A stretch of DNA of 64,000 nucleotides from the NCBI GenBank assembly GCA_025060505.1, contig JANXBU010000008.1:1-64000 (forward strand). The letters run 5' to 3'. Source of the stretch: Candidatus Calescibacterium sp. (GTDB taxonomy: Bacteria > Calescibacteriota > Calescibacteriia > Calescibacteriales > Calescibacteriaceae). Shown in pieces: positions 16,856-24,441 of this stretch. Each line of letters begins with the position of its first letter. The stretch's first letter is position 1. Under the pieces are notes generated by a model. That model ran no database searches, was not told the origin of the DNA, and saw only the letters and a list, made by a program, of their open reading frames with translations. The translations under genes and the position numbers were made by a program.

Positions 16856-18321
16856 TGTATAGAGAAAGAAAATACCCTTTCATTCTTTATTTGTGCATTT
16901 TTCAGTTTTCCTGCTCCAAGATCACACAAAGACATAGAAGAATTCACAGAACAATTACTATACAAACCAAAATTCAAATATTGAGAACCATCTGCACAGT
17001 ATATACAAGATGACAAATCAGAAATGAAACCAGAAGGTATAGCATATATCTGAATGACATACCTTCCAGGCGATGTAAGAGTATATGAAAATTCTTTCAC
17101 AGATATGTGTTCATCTTGTGATAACTTTTCAACAAACTTTTCTTTGAAATTAGATATACCTTGTATATGATCTGAGTAGATATATATATCGTAATTCCCC
17201 ACAACATCAAAAGAAACCACTCTGATTTTCAAAGTTGTTGGAGAAGGAAATGTTTTTTCGTTAACCGGATTTCCGTTTGCGTCTGTCATTTCAACATACA
17301 TAGCAGGCGATTGAGCAAAAGCAGAAATCGGTCCGAATTTCTTTGTTCCAATCTTACCAGATTTATCATAAGCTATAGCTGTTATGAAAAACTCCCCTTC
17401 TTTTTTGTATTGATGAGATAGTCTGAAAATGTACCTTCTTCCAGACTGCTCCAATGCTCTCTCAAGAAGAACTGGTTCAGCTTCTCCATCTCCCCAGTCC
17501 ACAAAAATTCTCTGAACATCAGAATCAACATCTGCAACTCCAAGGAAAATCCCTATATCTAATGGAACAACTCCAAAAACAGAGTTTCCGAGAATCACTC
17601 CGCCTCTAACATAGTCATAATCAAAAAAAATCAATGGACTAACATTTTCAGAAGATCCGGCTCCCTCAAAAACAGATACCTCAATTGTTTGCGATGCTGA
17701 AAGCGGATATGGTGCAAACCTGTTTGAATCATACACAATAATTGTTATATTGTAATCACCACCTAACAAATATCTGTGAGAAGCTTCGCAATTTTCAGCC
17801 TGTGTATATTCCCCATCTCCCCATATAAATAGAACATAAGAAATACCATTCATATCAGAACATACGGCTTTAACATAAACAGTGTCTCCGGGAACAAAGT
17901 TTGAAGTTGGCTCAACAAAATCTGGATCTTTGTATGCAGAAAACTTTTCTATTTTTGGAGCATCGTTTGTTATAATTGTTTCTTGTGTCTCAGCAGCTCC
18001 GGAGTCATCCATTCCGTAAAGTTTCACATAAAAAACTCCTAATCTCTCATAAGTTTTTGTGAGCGTGACCTTGTTGTCTTTCAATTTATCTTTTATACTC
18101 TCCCGAGTTCCATCTCCATAGTCAATAATAAGGTTTTTTATACTCCCCCTTGAAGGAATAGCCTCAATTGAGAAAGAAACAGTAAGTGGAAAATTTCCGT
18201 AATTCTGAGATGGAGTTATAACAAGCATAGGACCAGCGGTCGGAGGAAGCTCTTTTAAGTCCGTGCAAGAATAAAGCCACACAGAACACGAAATAAAAAA
18301 CAGAACTTTTTTGCTTTTCAT
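16852..18321 (-). CDS. PKD-repeat lipoprotein
   Basis: The signal peptide ends in a lipobox at Cys19 ('VWLYSC'). The mature 470 residues carry at least three PKD-type Ig-like repeats, each with the typical core 'DYGDGTRESI', 'IWGDGEYTQAENCEASHRYL' and 'DWGDGEAEPV', followed by strands such as 'YKKEGEFFITAIAYD'. The Cys-rich end ('SSCIYCADG', 'NCSVNSSMSLC') may hold disulfides. PKD domains mediate protein or carbohydrate contacts at the surface. TTATAT lies about 8 bases before the ATG. The 3' end overlaps the thiolase-like gene, an unexpected partner. Confidence 0.8.
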   Translation of the reverse strand: MKSKKVLFFISCSVWLYSCTDLKELPPTAGPMLVITPSQNYGNFPLTVSFSIEAIPSRGSIKNLIIDYGDGTRESIKDKLKDNKVTLTKTYERLGVFYVKLYGMDDSGAAETQETIITNDAPKIEKFSAYKDPDFVEPTSNFVPGDTVYVKAVCSDMNGISYVLFIWGDGEYTQAENCEASHRYLLGGDYNITIIVYDSNRFAPYPLSASQTIEVSVFEGAGSSENVSPLIFFDYDYVRGGVILGNSVFGVVPLDIGIFLGVADVDSDVQRIFVDWGDGEAEPVLLERALEQSGRRYIFRLSHQYKKEGEFFITAIAYDKSGKIGTKKFGPISAFAQSPAMYVEMTDANGNPVNEKTFPSPTTLKIRVVSFDVVGNYDIYIYSDHIQGISNFKEKFVEKLSQDEHISVKEFSYTLTSPGRYVIQIYAIPSGFISDLSSCIYCADGSQYLNFGLYSNCSVNSSMSLCDLGAGKLKNAQIKNERVFSFSIQ

Positions 18322-18379
18322 AAGTAAAAATATAAGAAAGTCTAAAGGAAATTTCTACGAAAATATCTATGAAAAACGA

Positions 18380-18637
18380 TTATTTGAGCTTCCTGATAAG
18401 AACACGCCAATGTCTATCATCTATCTTTTCCTGAGATAAAATCTCATGTCCATCTTGCTTCAATGAAAGTGGAACGTTTCTTATTGGCTCCCCGTCATCA
18501 AGTATGACCTCTATAATCTGACCAACTTCCATTTCTTCCATTCTTATTTTTGTTTTGACATAATTCAGCGGACACGGTGTTCCTTTCAGATCTAAAAACA
18601 CATCAACTTTCGTTTGCCCTGATAAAGCCTGTTCCAT
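18380..18637 (-). CDS. tusA: TusA-family sulfur carrier
   Basis: The 85-residue protein has the SirA/TusA signature 'LDLKGTPCPLNYVKTK' with the sulfur-carrying Cys22 in CPxP-like context (CPLN here), followed by the beta-alpha-beta elements 'GQIIEVILDDGEPIRNVPLSLKQDGHEIL'. TusA proteins pass persulfide sulfur to tRNA thiolation, molybdopterin synthesis or sulfur oxidation; which one applies cannot be told. The ATG follows TAATAT by 6 bases. No cysteine desulfurase or DsrE-type partner is adjacent. Confidence 0.85.
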   Translation of the reverse strand: MEQALSGQTKVDVFLDLKGTPCPLNYVKTKIRMEEMEVGQIIEVILDDGEPIRNVPLSLKQDGHEILSQEKIDDRHWRVLIRKLK

Positions 18638-18879
18638 ATCAAAATATTACCAATCCTGCAACACATATAGTCTTTTCACAAAATTTTGTTGTAATCTTCC
18701 ATTGATTTCATTATTATATTTCCTCAAAGAAGAATAAACCTATAGTAGAGCAAATAACAAAATGTAGCACATATAAATCATTACATGACAAAAAATAAAA
18801 ATTTGGATGCCACTTACCTGAATTTCTATCTGATTTTAATTGAAGCTCGGGAAGCAAAATTATAATAAGAAACTTGAAC

Positions 18880-19539
18880 ATGAGCAAAAAGATAATCATA
18901 ACAGTAGATGGTCCAGCTGGTTCTGGCAAAAGCACGGTAGCAAAACACATCGCAAAAAAACTTAATATGAAATTTCTGAGCTCTGGAAAAATATATAGAA
19001 CATTCGCTTATCTTGAAACACAATATGGATACGATGAAGCACAGAAGCTTATCAAAGAAATAAAAATAAATGAAGGAAATATAATTTTCAGAAATCAGAA
19101 CTTAGATAGCATAATATCTTCGGAAAAAATGGGACAGAAAGCATCTGAACTATCAAGGAAAAAAGAAGTAAGAGAAATCGTGAATAGGATACAAAGAGAT
19201 GTAGTTTACGGAACTCCGGAAGACTTTGTGGTAGAAGGAAGAGATGAAGGAACTGAAGTTTTTCCAGAAGCAGATCTGAAAATATTCCTTGATGCCTCGC
19301 CTGAAGAACGCGCGAAAAGAAAATATCTTGAACAAAAAGAAAAAGACATTAACTACTTCATCCAAAAAATAAAAGAAAGAGACAATATGGATTCAACGAG
19401 AGAAATCTCCCCCCTAAAAGTTCCAGAAGGTGCAATCGTAATAGATACAACATCAAAAACAGTTGAGGAAGTGGTACAAGAAATAATCAAGGAAATCAAA
19501 AAAATTCCAGATCTTTCAATCAAAATCCAGCAAGTCTAA
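18880..19539 (+). CDS. cmk: Cytidylate kinase
   Basis: Cmk phosphorylates CMP/dCMP with ATP. Marks: P-loop 'GPAGSGKSTVAKHIAKKL' near the N-terminus, 'SSGKIYRTFAY' for the CMP site, 'VVEGRDEGTEVFPEADLKIFLDASPEERAKRKY' (the family consensus EGRDIGTVVFPDA is slightly altered) and a C-terminal 'GAIVIDTTSKTVEEVVQEI'. A TTG two codons upstream (18874) is an alternative start. TATAAT at 18861-18866 lies 13 bases before the ATG, or 7 before the TTG. The 3' end overlaps the convergent folC by 20 bases. Confidence 0.92.
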   Translation: MSKKIIITVDGPAGSGKSTVAKHIAKKLNMKFLSSGKIYRTFAYLETQYGYDEAQKLIKEIKINEGNIIFRNQNLDSIISSEKMGQKASELSRKKEVREIVNRIQRDVVYGTPEDFVVEGRDEGTEVFPEADLKIFLDASPEERAKRKYLEQKEKDINYFIQKIKERDNMDSTREISPLKVPEGAIVIDTTSKTVEEVVQEIIKEIKKIPDLSIKIQQV

Positions 19540-20761
19540 CTGTATCTTTAAAAACATTATAAAGATAAAAAGTTCCCGTGAAGCAAATCATCTCGCGCTT
19601 TCCCGAAAGGAGTTCAGGCATTTTGTCCAAAGGTATAATTTCTGAGCTGATCCCGATCTCATTGCAGAAACTTTTTATCTCCTCTGATCTACAAGCTCTT
19701 TCACTTTTTATCTCGGTTATGTAAAGATAATTTATTTTCGGTTTCAGTATACTCAGAAAAGTTTTCCAATCTTTATCTTTCATAAAAGCTACAACAAATG
19801 TGATCCGATATGGAATAGTTCTGAGCAAGAATTCAGCAGAAATAGGATTGTGTCCTCCATCATATATGAAGTTTCCTCTCCTCTCCAGTCTACCCTTCAC
19901 TCTCCTTACATCAAAATCAAAGAATCCCTGATTTCTACTGAAAAATTCCTTCAGAATAAGGTATGATGCAAAAGATGAAATAACTGAGTTCTCAACAAAG
20001 ACATCTGGACCAAAGAAATTCACAAAAATCGGTTCCTCCATATAACCTTCTTTAAAAATCTCTATCTCTTTCCTTCTGAAAATGAAATCCTCTTCAAGGG
20101 TTCGCTCTTTGTAAGAAAATTCGTTTATTATTCTTCCTGTTGAAACAGACTTTATCGCATCAAATTGTTCCTCACCTTCCTTGTGAAGAGTTATTCTGGT
20201 AGAACTTGGTGGAACACACAAAGCTTTTTCGTATGCAATATCATACAGTGTTTTTCCAAGAAAATCTGTATGATCAAAATGAACTCTACCGATAATTCCT
20301 ATTTTTGCTTTTGCGGTAGACACAGCATCAAGTCTTCCCCCCATTCCAACCTCTAAGGAAGCAAAATCTACTTTTCTTTGTGCAAACCACAGAAAAGCCA
20401 TAGCAGTCGCATGCTCAAAATATGTTAGTTCTAAATCTAATTTCTTTTCAGCAGAAAAAACTACATTTGATAGATCGGAAATTTCATCATCACTTATCTC
20501 TGTTTCAATTTGATTTTCAACCAACTTAATTCTCTCAGAAAACCTCTCAAGGTGCGGAGATGTATAAAGAGCTATCTTCCCAAAACGCGAAAGATTATAC
20601 GCTATATTTGTTGTTATCTGTCCTTTTCCAACCGTTCCGGTTATAACACAAGATTCAAACTTGAACTGTGGATCACCAAAATATTTAAGAATCTTGTCAA
20701 GTCTTTCAAGGCCAAGAGAAATTTTAGTCTCAGCTTTCAAAAAAATTGGAGCAGATAACAT
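19520..20761 (-). CDS. folC: Folylpolyglutamate / dihydrofolate synthase FolC with altered P-loop
   Basis: FolC adds glutamate to (dihydro)folate or dihydropteroate in an ATP-dependent Mur-ligase-type reaction. Family motifs: 'LYTSPHLERFSERI', 'LEVGMGGRLDAVS', 'VHFDHTDFLGKTLYDIAYEKA' and 'GRLERRGNFIYDGGHNPISAEFLL'. The P-loop reads 'TGTVGKGQIT' (residues 41-50), whereas the family consensus is GTNGKGS[TV]; the Asn and Ser are replaced by Val and Gln. Everything else looks intact, and 413 residues is a normal length. It stands alone, with no other folate gene in the window. Confidence 0.85.
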   Translation of the reverse strand: MLSAPIFLKAETKISLGLERLDKILKYFGDPQFKFESCVITGTVGKGQITTNIAYNLSRFGKIALYTSPHLERFSERIKLVENQIETEISDDEISDLSNVVFSAEKKLDLELTYFEHATAMAFLWFAQRKVDFASLEVGMGGRLDAVSTAKAKIGIIGRVHFDHTDFLGKTLYDIAYEKALCVPPSSTRITLHKEGEEQFDAIKSVSTGRIINEFSYKERTLEEDFIFRRKEIEIFKEGYMEEPIFVNFFGPDVFVENSVISSFASYLILKEFFSRNQGFFDFDVRRVKGRLERRGNFIYDGGHNPISAEFLLRTIPYRITFVVAFMKDKDWKTFLSILKPKINYLYITEIKSERACRSEEIKSFCNEIGISSEIIPLDKMPELLSGKREMICFTGTFYLYNVFKDTVRLAGF

Positions 20762-21007
20762 AAAATCAAAAAATAAAAGTGAAATTAAATATTTGATACA
20801 AAGTCAGAATATCTTACTGAAACAAGAGAATAAATTACTCTGTCGCAAAGCTTTTCAAACTCATCCAAAAAATAAAGAATTTCTCAATTGCAACAGAGTT
20901 CCGAATAATGAAAATTAACATAAAAAGTCAATCTTGTAAAAAATTTTATCACAAAAATTTCAATCCAAATAACAATAATTTATCAAAATTTTATTATCTT
21001 TTAGATT

Positions 21008-23689
21008 ATGAGAACCAAAAAATATGACAAGATCAAGAACTTTAACATATGGCTTGCGGGATTTCTATTGGTTGCTTTTTCGATACTGAAATCTTGTTCA
21101 AGCAAAAGCAGTAATGAATACAAGCTAACAAAACCTGCAACCTGCTGCGTCTCAAAAACAACCGGAAGAATAATATGCGGAGCGGATCCTGATATGTGTT
21201 CAGATTGGCTACCTCATATGAGAGATAAATATGGAAGATATGTATTTATGCACGGAATAAATTTATCTGGAAGTAATAAATTCCCCGTAAATGAAGATCC
21301 ATGCACATTTAAGATAGACGGAGTTCCCACCTATGTAGGTAAACCGTTTCCAGAAGAAAAGGCAGATGAGTATTTCAGGCAAATAAGAAACCTCGGGTTC
21401 AATTCCGTCAGATTCCTTATATCAGTAGAAGGAGTAATGCCGGAAACTCCCGCGCGGTTTGATGAAAGATACCTTGATTACATAGAAAAGATGATACAGA
21501 AAGCCTACGAATACGATATTTATGTTCTTCTTGACTCCCACACAGATGCCGTATTTTCAAGGTTCTTTATTGCAAGATTCAACGACACAGAATCACCAAT
21601 TGTAAGAAGAATAAGACAGCTCTTATCAGCTGCTGGAGGAGGAGCCGGTCTAACGGGTCTGATTCCGATACCAGAAACAATCGGAGCACTCATACCAAAC
21701 GGAGGGAGAAACAAATGCAAAGGTAATGATATAGATTTCCCGTACAACAATGCAGTAAGAGGCAATATGTTCCCAAGATGGGCTATCGAAGCTATATTCC
21801 CAGAAAGAAACCTTGACTCAAAAATATGGGGATATCCAAGAATTACTATATTCCTAAGAAATTTTATATCTAAACCAGAAAACTGGGACAAAATAGTCAG
21901 AGTTATCTCAAAATTTGATAAAAACACCGGAGAACTCCTTAGGCCATTGAGAGAAGAAGTTTTAGATTTTCTTGAGGAAGGAATAAAGAAATTTCCTGTT
22001 GATGTTACAAACATGACTTTTGAGGAGATTATCTCAAACACAACAGATATGCTACCACTTACAAATTGGGGTGTCAACACTGTATTATCTCTTGATGTTC
22101 AGAGAGCATGGGCTGCATTTTTTGCCGGAAGAGACGTCTTCCCGGATCTTGAAGCATATGACCCGGTTGATGGAAAAACTAAAAACATTCAGGACTTTCT
22201 CCAAGATGCTTACGCAAGAATGTGGAATGAGGTCGCAAAAAGAGCTGCTAAATATCCAAATGTTATAGGATATGACCTTATGAATGAACCAAGTGGTTTC
22301 TTTCTCATACTAACACTCGCCGCCGCTTTTGTTCAGATTGGATCAAAAGATGGAATAGTAAACCTACTTGAAACCATATTTGCGGACCGAAGATTTGCGG
22401 AAGATTTTGTAGATGTTCTAACAGGTATAGGAATACTACCTCCTGTAACCGAAAATAACAGAGAAATCATCAAAAGAGTCTACGGATTTGATAAAGCAAA
22501 CTTGTTTGCCCTGATTGGTTTGAACTATGGATTCGACAGAGGATATATACTACCCTTCCACGAAAAAATGGGGAAAGCCATTGAAGAAGCAGATCCGGAT
22601 GCAATAATATTCGTAGAAAGAACAATATCATCTATCGAAACACTCCTCACATTTATATCCCCCGGAGGCGGAGAATCATTTTTCGATATACCTTACACAA
22701 GACCGAAACTAAAACAAGTTGTATATGCTCCGCATTGGTATCCAGACATATATCCTTTCCCGGGTTTCAATTCACCTTATAGAGTATTCCAGTTTGAAGA
22801 AAAAAGAGCAAAAGCCAAAGAATACGCCACCTCAATATATGGAATGATCTCAACTCACAGAAAATATATGGGAAATGTTCCGGTTGTTCTCGGAGAGTTC
22901 GGAACATATTTCACATTATCTACAAGAAAAGTTGATTTTGATTCTTCAAGAGGATACAAAGTATACAACCCCAAAACAGACGAAGAAATTGAAGTAGGAA
23001 ATATATGGCAGGGAGCAGTTATAAATGCAAGAAACGAGGACTTCTTGATACCCAATTTGGTTCTAAACGATCTATTTGAAGCAGTTGATTCTTTAAATCT
23101 CCAGAGAATCCTCTGGTGCTGGTCCTGGGAAAATGATGATTACAGAGGTGAAGGTTGGAACTCTGAAAATTTCTCAATAGTTGAACCTGTAACAGAGCAA
23201 AACTGCCAAGGTCGCGGTATCAAAAACCCGCAAACATGCGAAGGAGACCCATATATAGCAAAAGTACAAGATGGAATATACCTTGTTCCAAGAGGATACA
23301 AAATATATTCAAGAACTCATCCGGACTTCACAAGTGGGAAGATCAAATCTCTAAAATTTTACACATACTATCATTTCTTTGACCCAGAAAAAGATGTGGT
23401 AAATAAAATCGGAGAATTTGAAATGGAAATGGAAAGCAAAGAAACCGACCACCCTACTGTAATCTACATTCCTTACTACATATATTATCCACAAGGATTT
23501 TATGTATGGGTATCGGATGGTTTTGTTGTGTATGATCATGAAAAATTCAAGCTGTACTGGTACCCAGAAGAAGATTCGCCAGAGTTCATACACAAAATAA
23601 AAATAAGGGGAATTCTTGAGGGTCAGGAAAACGAAAACTGGGACTACTTCATAAAAGAAGATAGAATAATATCAAGGAAAGGTAGATAA
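21008..23689 (+). CDS. Glycoside hydrolase family 5-like lipoprotein (endoglycoceramidase-like)
   Basis: An 893-residue exported lipoprotein (lipobox Cys30, 'SILKSC'). The catalytic TIM barrel starts at 'YGRYVFMHGINLSGSNKFP', with 'IRNLGFNSVRFLISVEGVMPE' and 'YDIYVLLDSHTDAVFSRF'. The acid/base is Glu427 in 'YDLMNEPSGF', the aromatic-His strand is 'VYAPHWYPDIYPF', and the nucleophile is Glu630 in 'VVLGEFGTYF'. These are clan-A GH5 marks, and the layout (long insertions, extra C-terminal beta domain from about 760) is closest to endoglycoceramidase-type members. About 180 residues between strands 4 and 5 are extra. TATTAT lies about 10 bases before the ATG. The natural substrate is unknown. Confidence 0.82.
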   Translation: MRTKKYDKIKNFNIWLAGFLLVAFSILKSCSSKSSNEYKLTKPATCCVSKTTGRIICGADPDMCSDWLPHMRDKYGRYVFMHGINLSGSNKFPVNEDPCTFKIDGVPTYVGKPFPEEKADEYFRQIRNLGFNSVRFLISVEGVMPETPARFDERYLDYIEKMIQKAYEYDIYVLLDSHTDAVFSRFFIARFNDTESPIVRRIRQLLSAAGGGAGLTGLIPIPETIGALIPNGGRNKCKGNDIDFPYNNAVRGNMFPRWAIEAIFPERNLDSKIWGYPRITIFLRNFISKPENWDKIVRVISKFDKNTGELLRPLREEVLDFLEEGIKKFPVDVTNMTFEEIISNTTDMLPLTNWGVNTVLSLDVQRAWAAFFAGRDVFPDLEAYDPVDGKTKNIQDFLQDAYARMWNEVAKRAAKYPNVIGYDLMNEPSGFFLILTLAAAFVQIGSKDGIVNLLETIFADRRFAEDFVDVLTGIGILPPVTENNREIIKRVYGFDKANLFALIGLNYGFDRGYILPFHEKMGKAIEEADPDAIIFVERTISSIETLLTFISPGGGESFFDIPYTRPKLKQVVYAPHWYPDIYPFPGFNSPYRVFQFEEKRAKAKEYATSIYGMISTHRKYMGNVPVVLGEFGTYFTLSTRKVDFDSSRGYKVYNPKTDEEIEVGNIWQGAVINARNEDFLIPNLVLNDLFEAVDSLNLQRILWCWSWENDDYRGEGWNSENFSIVEPVTEQNCQGRGIKNPQTCEGDPYIAKVQDGIYLVPRGYKIYSRTHPDFTSGKIKSLKFYTYYHFFDPEKDVVNKIGEFEMEMESKETDHPTVIYIPYYIYYPQGFYVWVSDGFVVYDHEKFKLYWYPEEDSPEFIHKIKIRGILEGQENENWDYFIKEDRIISRKGR

Positions 23690-24090
23690 AACCAAAAGAA
23701 GAAGTACAGAATATCAAAACGACATATTGGGTAGCAAGCAGGCACAAACTATTTTACTGTAAGATTTACTGTAAGATCCATTTCCAGGTACTGCGCAGAT
23801 AAGAAATGATTCAATAAGCTCTCCCGAAAAACTCTGCCATGCCATGGCACCTAATGAATACAGAAAAATTCTTATCTTTCTGTTATATGAAATTCCTGCC
23901 GAAAAAAATTTACAAAAGTTAGAGAGCCAAGTTGTATCTGTAATTCCGTAATCGGAACAGAAGAATATATAAATCAAAACTTTTTCAGGAGAACAGAAAA
24001 AATAAACAAAAGTATTTCATAGCAAATAGGACATAGCCTCACAGGGGTTCGCGCACCTTAGCGAGAAAGCGTATACTTATTAAGTAAACC
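23690..24090. other. Non-coding stretch between the GH5 gene and the IS relic
   Basis: I see no convincing gene here. An 87-codon minus-strand frame exists (23714-23977) but has odd composition and no ribosome site. The stretch holds a tandem duplication of the 12-mer TTTACTGTAAGA (23753-23776) and a 26-base segment (23926-23951) that matches part of the aldehyde dehydrogenase gene (24709-24734) at 25 positions. It may be decayed sequence. Confidence 0.5.
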
Positions 24091-24099
24091 AAAACTACC
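24091..24099. repeat. Target-site duplication, left copy
   Basis: AAAACTACC directly abuts the left inverted repeat of the element at 24100-24432 and is repeated exactly at 24433-24441, on the other side. Confidence 0.85.
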
Positions 24100-24103
24100 T
24101 GCT

Positions 24104-24141
24104 GTGTCCAATAAAGGATTCAATATCCTCCAACACACCCA
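24104..24141. repeat. Subterminal 38-bp direct repeat, copy 1
   Basis: Starts GTGTCCAATAAAGGATTCAA, inside the left inverted repeat, and ends ACACACCCA. It contains the small palindrome AGGAT-TCAAT-ATCCT. Copy 2 at 24176 differs by one base. Confidence 0.85.
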
Positions 24142-24175
24142 ATAAGCTTATCAACTGTCATCGGAGAATCTAAAA

Positions 24176-24213
24176 GTGTCCAATAAAGGATTCAATATTC
24201 TCCAACACACCCA
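24176..24213. repeat. Subterminal 38-bp direct repeat, copy 2
   Basis: Second copy, 72 bases after the first; one C-to-T change breaks the inner palindrome. Probably a transposase-binding repeat or the trace of a nested end. Confidence 0.85.
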
Positions 24214-24348
24214 CACACCCCTATAACCCACTTACATAACCATAACATCAACTCAACTCACCAACATACCCACACCACCGCTTAAAAACATGCTCGTTAT
24301 CATAACTTTGAAGTTTAGCTCCTTCCGTATGTTCTCAAACTTCACGCT

Positions 24349-24394
24349 ACTGACATACTAAGTCTTTGTTATAATCTTTCCAGCTCCGCTCCAT
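24349..24394 (-). pseudogene. Remnant of a transposase N-terminus
   Basis: ATG at 24394 on the minus strand opens a 15-codon frame (MERSWKDYNKDLVCQ) that ends in TAG (24347-24349). The Trp-x-x-Tyr-Asn-x-x-Leu-Val spacing is that seen at the start of several DDE transposases of the IS5/IS4 type. Its place about 26 bases inside the inverted repeat is where a transposase gene would begin. Confidence 0.5.
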
Positions 24395-24432
24395 ATGGTC
24401 AATATTATCCTATTAAATAATTGGACACAGCA

Positions 24433-24441
24433 AAAACTACC
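24433..24441. repeat. Target-site duplication, right copy
   Basis: AAAACTACC, identical to 24091-24099; it contains the aldehyde dehydrogenase stop codon (CTA on this strand). Confidence 0.85.

Larger units (their letters stand above)
24100..24432. mobile_element. 333-bp non-autonomous insertion element (MITE-like IS derivative)
   Basis: The element has perfect 13-bp terminal inverted repeats, TGCTGTGTCCAAT at 24100-24112 and ATTGGACACAGCA at 24420-24432, and is flanked by the 9-bp direct repeat AAAACTACC. Inside, a 38-bp subterminal repeat occurs twice (24104-24141 and 24176-24213, one mismatch). On the minus strand a short reading frame from 24394 encodes MERSWKDYNKDLVCQ before a stop; 'W.dYN..LV' resembles the opening residues of DDE (IS4/IS5-type) transposases, so this is probably an internally deleted insertion sequence. 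The right duplication includes the stop codon of the aldehyde dehydrogenase gene, but the reading frame of that gene is unharmed. Confidence 0.8.

Noticed and set aside
23714-23977. 87-codon minus-strand ORF beside the GH5 gene
   Set aside because: No ribosome site, odd composition, a tandem 12-mer inside, and only a short match to the aldehyde dehydrogenase. Treated as non-coding.
24104-24213. CRISPR-like pair of 38-bp repeats with a 34-bp spacer
   Set aside because: Only two copies, no cas genes, and the repeat includes part of an inverted repeat bounded by a target duplication. It belongs to an insertion-sequence relic.
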